NCBI RefSeq assembly: GCF_000238275.3
Contig: NZ_AHCF03000003.1
Location: forward strand, 248,001-312,000
Origin: Pseudoalteromonas undina
Lineage (GTDB): Bacteria > Pseudomonadota > Gammaproteobacteria > Enterobacterales > Alteromonadaceae
Length of the DNA: 64,000 nt
Reading direction: 5' to 3'
This document shows, one piece after another, positions 57,220 to 64,000 of the stretch. The translations under genes and the position numbers were made by a program. The notes beneath the pieces were generated by a model, which searched no databases, was not told the origin of the DNA, and worked only from the letters and a program-made list of their open reading frames with translations. Positions within the stretch are counted from its first letter, which is position 1; each line of letters opens with the position of its first letter.

Positions 57220-58040
57220 GCATTGAAATTATTTTACTTGCACTGAGCCCTATTTTTTTACTGTTTGTTGCTATTGAGTTTATTAAATTTAGGCGTTACT
57301 ACGATATAAAAGACAGCTTTGCCAATGCGTTACTGGCTTTATTACATCAAGGTGCTGATGCTATTGCGTTAATTGTACTAATGCCATTTTTTTACTGGCT
57401 GTATCAGTTTCGGTTATTTGATATTGAATTGACGGCACTAACTGTATTAGGTGCCTTTGTATTGCAAGACTTTTTATATTATTGGTTTCATCGTGCATCA
57501 CACCATATACATTGGTTATGGGCCGCTCATGTCGTACATCATAGCTCTACAAAAATGAATTTTACTACTGCGTTTAGACAAAGTTTAATGTATCCACTTG
57601 CAGGTATGTGGCTGTTTTGGATGCCTATGATATTACTTGGTTTTGAGCCTGTGATTGTTTTTGCTGTGGTTGCCCTTAATTTGGCATATCAATTTTTTGT
57701 TCACACCCAAGTGGTAAAAAAGCTGGGTTGGTTTGAAAGCGTATTTAATACTCCATCACATCATCGGGTTCATCACGCTATTAACAATGGCTACTTAGAT
57801 AAAAACTTTGCAGGGGTACTAATTGTTTGGGATAAGTTATTTGGCACATATGTAGAAGAGGATGAAAACAAGCCTTGTAAATACGGAATTATTGGCCAAC
57901 TACACAGTAATAATCCAATCAAAATTACTTTTCATCAGTGGCAACACCTCTTTAAAAGTACTTACAGGGCAAACGGGTTAAAAGCTAAATTAAAAGTGGT
58001 ATTTGGTTACCCAACAAGCTCTCAAAGTAGTAATAAGTAA
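57216..58040 (+). CDS. Sterol desaturase / fatty-acid hydroxylase family protein
   Basis: The 274-residue inner-membrane di-iron protein shows the histidine clusters of the family: HRASHH (residues ~93-98), HVVHHSS (~106-112) and HHRVHHAIN (~185-193). Several helices precede and separate them. It hydroxylates or desaturates a lipid substrate that cannot be told from sequence. The start overlaps the SRPBCC gene stop (ATGA). Confidence 0.87.
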   Translation: MSIEIILLALSPIFLLFVAIEFIKFRRYYDIKDSFANALLALLHQGADAIALIVLMPFFYWLYQFRLFDIELTALTVLGAFVLQDFLYYWFHRASHHIHWLWAAHVVHHSSTKMNFTTAFRQSLMYPLAGMWLFWMPMILLGFEPVIVFAVVALNLAYQFFVHTQVVKKLGWFESVFNTPSHHRVHHAINNGYLDKNFAGVLIVWDKLFGTYVEEDENKPCKYGIIGQLHSNNPIKITFHQWQHLFKSTYRANGLKAKLKVVFGYPTSSQSSNK

Positions 58041-58054
58041 GCCTATTTTTGAAT

Positions 58055-58092
58055 AAAAAAAAGCCAGGAGTAAATAGCATCACTCCTAGCTT
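58055..58092. terminator. Terminator between the desaturase-family gene and the fasciclin gene
   Basis: AGCCAGGAGT and ACTCCTAGCT pair (one bulge) around a ten-base loop. On the minus strand a long T run follows. Confidence 0.8.
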
Positions 58093-58112
58093 ATCTCACA
58101 GTGAAATTTAAT

Positions 58113-60302
58113 TTATTTGGCCGTTGTGATCACTGTATCTATTAAGTGAACAACCCCATTACTTGTATAAATATCAGTAGTTGTTACATTACTACCCGCT
58201 ACTTGTAATGATGTAGCCGGTAAGCTTACTTGCCACCAAATATCGTTCACAGCTTGGCCATTATTCTGACCTGCTGCCGTATCACCTGAGAAGGTATATA
58301 AAGGACGACCAAGATAAGCGACTTGCATGCTGTCATCTGAGCGAGCAATTAACGATAAACCTGGCACATTTTCAATTGATGCTGCAGTACCAAGAACCGG
58401 TGGCCACGTTGTTGCACAAGCTGCTTCACACGTGCTCATTGCCTCGCCTAAATCATTATCAAATACATAAACTGTTTTGCCTGGCATGGCGTCGGCCATA
58501 CCCGTTACTAAACGATTATTAGTTGAATCGTAAGCAATGCTGTCTGTTGCTGTGTTTTCTGTGCTGGTAAAGTCTACGATGTTTATGCTTAGCATGTTAT
58601 CAGCAAGGGTGGTCACCGTTTTACCATTGGCTGCAAATGCATCAGTACTGCCCACTTGAGCGCCTAAAACATGTTGAGTCAGTACACCTGTTAGTGCTGT
58701 CGTGTCAGCCAATAAAGCCTCTAAATCAGCCGTAGGAATTTTGCTAAATGCAGAATTTGTTGGTGCAAATACCGTAAATGATTGAGTGGTATCGTTAAAG
58801 GTATCTACTAGTGATGCTGCTTGTAGTGCAGTGACCAAAGTAGATAATGCGGGTGTTTCAGTAGCCACAGTAGCAATTGTTTTAGTCGGAGTCCCAACTT
58901 CTGCCGGTGGCATAATCACTTTATTTAATACATGAATAACGCCGTTACTGGCGGTTACATTTGCCTCTGTGATTGCCGAATCATTGATAAATAGTGAGCT
59001 GTCTACATAAGAAATAGCTGCCATGTCGCCATTGGCCATTTCTATCTTGTTGCTGTTGCTATTGGCAATACTTACTGCGTCATCTGATAAAACTGTTGTG
59101 TCAGGGAAAACATGGTACAGCAAAATATCACGAAGCGTATCAGTATCAGCCAGTAGCGCATTAATTGTATCCTGACCGAGTGCAGCAAATGCAGCGTCTG
59201 TAGGAGCAAATACACTAAAAGTATTATCTGGATCGGCAACTAGTGTATCTAAGCCTGTTGCTGTTAGAGCCGCGAGAAGAGTCGTAAAGTTACCATCAGC
59301 GCTCGCTATGTCAGCAATTGTATTGGTACTTTGAGGTAAAGTAACATCAGAAATAATAACCGAATCAATTACATGAATAACACCATTTGTGGTCATAATA
59401 TCTTTTACTACAATATTGGCTCCGCCAAACGATAGCATGTTTGTTTCTGCGTTTATCGCCACTGGAAGGGTATTGCCAAGTAGCGTTTCTGCTGATTGAC
59501 CGTTAAGAGACATTGCAGTAACAGAATCAACTGATCCTACAAGCACATGCTGCTTCAAAATATCGGCTAAAACGGTGGGATTAGCCAGTAACGTGTTTAA
59601 AAAGTTGCTACCAATTGCCTCGAATGCAGCATCCGTAGGGGCAAATACGGTAAATTCTGATGATTCATCGGCAAGTGCTGAAGTAAGGGATGCAGCATCA
59701 AGAGCTGCAAGTAATGTACTAAAATTGCCAGCTTGTTGAGCTGTTTCAATAATATTATTAGTTGGTGCTGTTTCTGGCACTGTTTTTGGCGTGAGCACCG
59801 CGTCAATAACATGAATGATTCCGTTGTCGGTCACAATGTCGGTCATTGTTACTGTGCTGGTATTTACTAATAAATTCTCACCATTTAAAGATAAAGCAAT
59901 GTTTTGCCCGTTAACAGTCTCAACAGTGCTACCCGCTAAGCCAATAGCTGTTTGCGCGTCTACTCTGCCAGCGATCACATGATAAGTTAAAATAGAACTT
60001 AGGGTGTCTGTATCAGCTAATAAGCTATTAATGGTCTCTTCGCCTAATAATGCGAATGCATCATCGGTAGGGGCAAATACAGTATAGCTGGTAGTTAAAT
60101 CATCGAGAGTTTCATCTAGACCGGTTGCTTCTAGTGCTGCAACAAGAGTGGTGAACTCTTCAGAGTCCTGTGCGGCGTCAAAGACTGAGACGGCAGGTTG
60201 TGGGTCTACAGTTACTGGAGCGTTGTTATCGTCATCACTACTACAGCCTTGAATCAGTAACAAGGGAAGTATGATAGCACCGAGCTTAAATACTTTATTC
60301 AT
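58113..60302 (-). CDS. Fasciclin (FAS1) repeat lipoprotein with inserted PF03640-type domain
   Basis: The 729-residue product has a lipobox LIQGC (Cys20). Four FAS1 domains follow at about residues 38-172, 182-318, 325-465 and 475-727. Each has the TVFAPTDAAF core and the NGVIHVID end. The fourth is interrupted between ~580 and ~695 by a secreted-repeat domain (MPGKTVYVFDNDLGEAMSTC, GRPLYTFSGDTAAGQNNGQ), then resumes with VTTTDIYTSNGVVHLIDTV. It is probably an outer-membrane or surface adhesion protein. An AAAGGAAC site precedes the ATG. Confidence 0.9.
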   Translation of the reverse strand: MNKVFKLGAIILPLLLIQGCSSDDDNNAPVTVDPQPAVSVFDAAQDSEEFTTLVAALEATGLDETLDDLTTSYTVFAPTDDAFALLGEETINSLLADTDTLSSILTYHVIAGRVDAQTAIGLAGSTVETVNGQNIALSLNGENLLVNTSTVTMTDIVTDNGIIHVIDAVLTPKTVPETAPTNNIIETAQQAGNFSTLLAALDAASLTSALADESSEFTVFAPTDAAFEAIGSNFLNTLLANPTVLADILKQHVLVGSVDSVTAMSLNGQSAETLLGNTLPVAINAETNMLSFGGANIVVKDIMTTNGVIHVIDSVIISDVTLPQSTNTIADIASADGNFTTLLAALTATGLDTLVADPDNTFSVFAPTDAAFAALGQDTINALLADTDTLRDILLYHVFPDTTVLSDDAVSIANSNSNKIEMANGDMAAISYVDSSLFINDSAITEANVTASNGVIHVLNKVIMPPAEVGTPTKTIATVATETPALSTLVTALQAASLVDTFNDTTQSFTVFAPTNSAFSKIPTADLEALLADTTALTGVLTQHVLGAQVGSTDAFAANGKTVTTLADNMLSINIVDFTSTENTATDSIAYDSTNNRLVTGMADAMPGKTVYVFDNDLGEAMSTCEAACATTWPPVLGTAASIENVPGLSLIARSDDSMQVAYLGRPLYTFSGDTAAGQNNGQAVNDIWWQVSLPATSLQVAGSNVTTTDIYTSNGVVHLIDTVITTAK

Positions 60303-60446
60303 AATTGTTCCTTTAATCGAATGTTACAGTGTTACAGCTTTGTGAATACTACGAAGCTATTAACAGTGTTGATCAAAAAAACATGGGTTATTTTTATACA
60401 ATTTAATAGGTGTAAGATTTTATTGAATTTTTATTCAAGAAAACGT

Positions 60447-60830
60447 TTAAATTTTAGTTTTTTTACTGCGTGGTGCGCCAAGTAAAATAAATACATGGCA
60501 AATACACACAGATAGAAATGCACTAATTCCCAAAGCGCCACCAAAACCATCAAGAATAGGCACTAGATAGGCAAAAAACAGTGAAAATATAATTGCTGAA
60601 CTGGCAAGCGTATACACACCAAAACGGTGGGGAGCACTCATTCCAATAAATGTGCCGCCAAAAAAGACGATGCTATATAGCTCAGCGTTAAGGCTCAGCT
60701 GCGCAAAAATCAAATAGGCAATAATCGATAGAGCTGCAGAGGCTCGGATCCCATCAAAGCGATTATGTTTAGCCAAGTAAAAGGTTAAAAACGCCCCTAG
60801 CAAAGCAAGTAGCGGATAAATAAGCGTCAT
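60447..60830 (-). CDS. Small integral membrane protein, tandem paralogue A
   Basis: The 127-residue protein consists of four to five hydrophobic segments with a basic tail. Its GGTFIGMSAPHRFG and GFGGALGISAFLS parts resemble the matching parts of the gene just upstream (60827-61195), so the two arose by duplication. The ATGA overlap of four bases indicates coupled translation and perhaps a heteromeric membrane complex. I do not recognise a named family. Confidence 0.7.
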   Translation of the reverse strand: MTLIYPLLALLGAFLTFYLAKHNRFDGIRASAALSIIAYLIFAQLSLNAELYSIVFFGGTFIGMSAPHRFGVYTLASSAIIFSLFFAYLVPILDGFGGALGISAFLSVCICHVFILLGAPRSKKTKI

Positions 60831-61195
60831 ATTACTAACTCCTTGGCCAAAACAAATAAGGCGACGCTAGCAAATGCAATGCTACCTAATCGTCCGCCAA
60901 ACCCCGCAAATACATTAATGGTGAGTGTGTATAAAACAGCACCAATGGCAGAAATAATCGCAATTTCCCAGTATTCATTAATTAAACTAGTGGAGCACAT
61001 ACCGGCAAAACTGCCTGCATAAATAGCTGCATAGGGATGGTTTTTGTAATCTGCAGGGAATGGAATAAATGAACCGATAAGCCCCGTTAAACCTGCAGAT
61101 ACAACAATAGGCAATGCGAATGTGGTATGCATTAAAAAACACGACAAGCAGCCGATAAAAAAGGTGATGAATTTTAAAAGTATGAATTTAGTCAT
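60827..61195 (-). CDS. Small integral membrane protein, tandem paralogue B
   Basis: The ~122-residue protein has four hydrophobic segments with AGSFAGMCSTSLI and GFGGRLGSIAFASVALF, the counterparts of its downstream neighbour. I start at ATG 61195; a GTG three codons upstream is possible. Function unknown. Confidence 0.68.
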   Translation of the reverse strand: MTKFILLKFITFFIGCLSCFLMHTTFALPIVVSAGLTGLIGSFIPFPADYKNHPYAAIYAGSFAGMCSTSLINEYWEIAIISAIGAVLYTLTINVFAGFGGRLGSIAFASVALFVLAKELVI

Positions 61196-61414
61196 GGCGC
61201 GCACATCATAATGTATCAGTTTTAGCTTTAATAGTTAAAAACTGATATTTAAGACTAAAATCGATAAACCACAGCTAAAAGGTGAATTATTACTGTTGAA
61301 AATTAGCGATATGCAATGAATGACTAAAAATAACACTGTTAATGTTCTATAAATTGCAAATTATGTATAATGCAGCATATTTCATATATTAAAAGTTATA
61401 ACCTAAGGTAATTT

Positions 61415-61834
61415 ATGTCTAACTGTTTACATCTGGCTATCCCCGCTGGCGATCTTGAAAAAGCGAAAACGTTTTACTGTGACGTACTCGGCTGTAAAAC
61501 CGGCAATAGTGAAGCGGGACGATGGGTAGACATTGATTTTTGGGGTAACGAATTAACTCTACATCAAAGTGTTGAGCGTTTACCTACGGTACGTCATGAT
61601 GTTGATATGGGGGCAGTGGCTGTTCCACACTTTGGTATTCATTTATCAGAAAGTGAGTTTCAAGGACTTAAGCAACGTATTGCTGATGCCGGTCTTGAAT
61701 ATTTAGATAAACCTTACCGTCGTTTTGTTGGTGATGAGTTTGAACAAGAAACGTTTTTTATTGAAGATCCTAACGGTAACGTGCTCGAAATGAAAACTAT
61801 GGTTAATCCTGAGGTTCTATTTAAAAAGGGTTAA
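61415..61834 (+). CDS. VOC-family protein (glyoxalase/dioxygenase fold)
   Basis: The 139-residue cytosolic protein starts with CLHLAIPAGDLEKAKTFYCDVLGCKTG, typical of the vicinal-oxygen-chelate fold. Likely metal ligands are His6, the His of FGIHLSE and the Glu of GNVLEMKT. The substrate is unknown; members include dioxygenases, isomerases and antibiotic-binding proteins. A fairly clear terminator follows. Confidence 0.85.
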   Translation: MSNCLHLAIPAGDLEKAKTFYCDVLGCKTGNSEAGRWVDIDFWGNELTLHQSVERLPTVRHDVDMGAVAVPHFGIHLSESEFQGLKQRIADAGLEYLDKPYRRFVGDEFEQETFFIEDPNGNVLEMKTMVNPEVLFKKG

Positions 61835-61848
61835 GCTAAGGCTATAGC

Positions 61849-61880
61849 AGAGCTAGCCTTACTGGCTAGCTCTCGTTTTT
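61849..61880. terminator. Terminator between the VOC gene and a diguanylate cyclase gene
   Basis: AGAGCTAGCC and GGCTAGCTCT form a perfect ten-base stem around TTACT, then CGTTTTT. Confidence 0.85.
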
Positions 61881-61886
61881 ATGCTT

Positions 61887-63467
61887 TTAAACGGCGGCTA
61901 CTACTATTTTTTCAGCTTGCTTTGCCTTTCTTTGCAATTTCTGTTTATACATTGCTTCATCACCTGCTTTTAAAACTGTGTCTAAGTTATCGGGTGGCTG
62001 AGTATAGCTAGTTTGCCCAACACTGGCGTAAATAGAAATGGTATGGCCCTGATGCTCTATAGTTAACTGGTTTAATTTTTGTTCTAAGGTGTTAACTCGC
62101 TGGTTAATTTTTTCGTTGCTATTAAACAATGCCATGGCCACAAATTCATCGCCCCCTAAGCGACCAACGGCATCTTCACTGCGCATATGTTGACTAAGAG
62201 ACTCTGCAACTTTGCACAGTACTTTGTCGCCCACATCATGACCATAAGTATCATTAATTGCTTTAAAACGGTCTAAATCTATGTATAAAAAGCACAAAAC
62301 GCCTCCTCGTTGCTTATGCTCTGCTAGTAAGTCGTTTGCTTTTAAGCTCCATCCGCGACGATTGTATATATGGCACAAATGATCAAAGTTAGCGTGTCGT
62401 TCAGCCTGTTTTTTTGCATAACTCAATCTTTGAATTCGTCTACCGACTGCAATAGCAAGTAATAAAGATTCAATTGTAAACGCAATAACAAATCCATAGC
62501 GTTGAATGAACGGGCTGTAATCGGTTAGTAGTACCCTAAAAATCATACTAATACACACACTTGCCAGTGCTATAAATACCAAGCTTGCTTCATTAACACC
62601 GTACTTTGTTTGTATGGCGCTGAGGATAAAAATAGTGATGACAATAAATAATGATAAATAGCCTGTTACTGCAGAGGTAATATTGGTTATAAGTGGTAGA
62701 TCGAGCGCTATTTTTTGTAAGCATAAAGTCAGTACGCATAAGGCGGCTACTTTTAGTGTATTACTTATCTTAGGAAAGTATTTAGGTAGCTCCAATATAG
62801 CGCTCATAAACCATGTGGCACTCACTATAGTTAAACCGATACTCAACGTATAAAAATGGCTAACGTACGCAGAGTAGTGCTGTTGTGTAAATAAATAAGG
62901 CTGTCCTTCTTGAAAGAATATAAAGCTAGCGATGCAAAAAATATAAATGCCATACAGTTTAAAAAGAGGGTCTTTTATGCCGTGACCTATAATTAGTGCA
63001 TAAAAAATAAGCGTGGCGCAAAGACCATAAAAAATGCCAAAAATAAGGTTGTAGCGTTGAATTTTTTCGACAAAAGGCTGTGTATCTGACCAAGTAAAGC
63101 GTGGGGTATAAGCCGCAGAAGTGGTAATCATAAGCTGTGCAGTAAAAACGCCTGGGTCCATTAAAATTGCCATCTGATTGGTTTTTAAAGGTGTTTTATA
63201 TGCTGAATTTTGCTGCCACGAAAAGTCTTTAAGTGCAGGGCGAGTAAATGAAAATACCCCGCCTTGCTTTAAGTTACAGCTTAATTCAAGATGATTAATA
63301 CCATTTTTAAGTTTAATATTTGAGGCAACTTCTTTGGATAAAGACACCGAAGTATTGGTTGCTCTTGAGCTGAGCTGACAACGTTCTTGCGCATAAGTAA
63401 CGCTACTAAATAGCATAGCAAAAGCGCATATAAAAATGCTAAACCTAACCACCTGAGCGCCTAACAT
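61887..63467 (-). CDS. 7TMR-DISM membrane diguanylate cyclase (GGDEF)
   Basis: The 526-residue protein has a signal peptide, a ~130-residue periplasmic sensor part, seven membrane helices (residues ~140-345) and a C-terminal GGDEF domain with the intact signature LGGDEF. DHLCHIYNRRGWSLKANDLL opens the domain and YIDLDRFKAINDTYGHDVGD binds substrate. It converts GTP to c-di-GMP, probably in response to a periplasmic ligand. Confidence 0.9.
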   Translation of the reverse strand: MLGAQVVRFSIFICAFAMLFSSVTYAQERCQLSSRATNTSVSLSKEVASNIKLKNGINHLELSCNLKQGGVFSFTRPALKDFSWQQNSAYKTPLKTNQMAILMDPGVFTAQLMITTSAAYTPRFTWSDTQPFVEKIQRYNLIFGIFYGLCATLIFYALIIGHGIKDPLFKLYGIYIFCIASFIFFQEGQPYLFTQQHYSAYVSHFYTLSIGLTIVSATWFMSAILELPKYFPKISNTLKVAALCVLTLCLQKIALDLPLITNITSAVTGYLSLFIVITIFILSAIQTKYGVNEASLVFIALASVCISMIFRVLLTDYSPFIQRYGFVIAFTIESLLLAIAVGRRIQRLSYAKKQAERHANFDHLCHIYNRRGWSLKANDLLAEHKQRGGVLCFLYIDLDRFKAINDTYGHDVGDKVLCKVAESLSQHMRSEDAVGRLGGDEFVAMALFNSNEKINQRVNTLEQKLNQLTIEHQGHTISIYASVGQTSYTQPPDNLDTVLKAGDEAMYKQKLQRKAKQAEKIVVAAV

Positions 63468-63596
63468 GCTAAAAACTCCTTGTCTTTATCGTACAATATA
63501 TCATTACTAAGTAGACGAATACTTTTAAGTCATATTAACAAAGTCTAATGATAAAGTATTTAAATAATGACTTGCGCAAAAGTAAGTTAGTTTTAA

Positions 63597-64000
63597 TCAC
63601 ACATGTATTTCACTGGGGGCTTTGTTGAAATGGCGTTTAAACTCACGGCTAAATTGTGACGCACTGGTGTAACCTACTTTAAATGCGGCCTCATTTGCTT
63701 TACTGCCAGAGGTGGTTATTAATTCTTTTGCTTTAGCTAAACGCACTTTTTTTAAATACTGCAAAGGGGATTCAAACGTAACTTGTTTAAAGGCACGATG
63801 AAAAGATGACACACTCATGTTCACTTCTTCAGCTAAGTGCTCTACGGTAATAGGGCTTGCATAATCACTATGTAATGTTGATAAGGTACGCGCTATGCGT
63901 GCGTAATGGCCATCGTGCATTGCAAGTCCAATTAAAGTGTTGCCTTGAGGGCCACACAGCACCCTATATACTAATTCTTTAACTATATCGTCACCAAATA
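63597..64000 (-). CDS. AraC-family regulator, C-terminal part (AraC_N type)
   Basis: The frame stays open to the window edge, so the N-terminus is missing. Visible are the end of the AraC_N effector domain (DIVKELVYRVLCGPQGN), a linker and both helix-turn-helix motifs (VEHLAEEVNMSVSSFHRAFKQVT and EAAFKVGYTSASQFSREFKRHF). The target genes are unknown and lie outside the window. Confidence 0.88.
   Translation of the reverse strand, partial: FGDDIVKELVYRVLCGPQGNTLIGLAMHDGHYARIARTLSTLHSDYASPITVEHLAEEVNMSVSSFHRAFKQVTFESPLQYLKKVRLAKAKELITTSGSKANEAAFKVGYTSASQFSREFKRHFNKAPSEIHV

Overview
The window reads as a chromosomal segment of a marine gammaproteobacterium of the Alteromonadales, most likely Pseudoalteromonas. 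The evidence is a low-to-middle GC content, a chloride-dependent cold-type alpha-amylase very close to the Pseudoalteromonas haloplanktis enzyme, and conserved gammaproteobacterial gene orders (fldB / xerD-dsbC-recJ-prfB-lysS; srmB / trmN6; tal / yaaA). These calls rest on recognition by reading; no database search was run.

Layout. 1-4.0 kb is a cobalamin operon (end of btuC, cobQ, cobO, btuF) with overlapping start and stop codons, closed by ung. 4-10.5 kb holds housekeeping genes: DUF3545, transaldolase, yaaA, mscS, a BON-domain protein, srmB and trmN6. A 268-bp inverted-repeat-bounded element follows, then the secreted alpha-amylase and a DUF2147 protein. 13.6-20.6 kb is the fldB/xerD-dsbC-recJ-prfB-lysS block, with the RF2 programmed frameshift. 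21.2-22.2 kb holds tRNA-Ser(GCT), three tRNA-Arg(ACG) copies, two decayed tRNA-like copies each with its own terminator, and an 8.7-copy CCTAAAA heptamer array. 22.3-26.6 kb looks like a cell-wall sugar salvage operon (NamZ muramidase, a YfeW/class-C-type serine hydrolase lipoprotein, an NhaC-type transporter).

26.6-31.9 kb is the plastic part. A 546-bp copy of the transporter's 3' end lies 2.1 kb after the intact gene. Between the copies sit an AraC/AhpD-like gene pair and a hairpin-rich non-coding stretch. Next comes an AT-rich operon that looks like a retron: a promoter-like site, a structured non-coding region with two UUCG-capped hairpins and a longer stem (candidate msr-msd), a retron-type reverse transcriptase whose YxDD box reads LVDD, and an overlapping two-transmembrane protein as candidate effector. 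This is the strongest candidate for an interesting system; it resembles two-gene RT plus 2TM anti-phage retrons.

31.9-33.7 kb is a TonB-like / ECF sigma / anti-sigma operon, followed by two unrecognised genes. From 35.8 kb the content is ordinary chromosomal: transporters, Dps, CorA, CBS, DUF2189 and DUF2237 proteins, an LplT-PlsC fusion, an exported KatG, a TcyP-like symporter, two diguanylate cyclases, a YbdG-like MscS channel, PrpE, Nudix, AraC regulators, a sterol-desaturase-family protein, a fasciclin lipoprotein with a nested second domain, a small paralogous membrane-protein pair and a VOC protein. Genes at both window edges are truncated.
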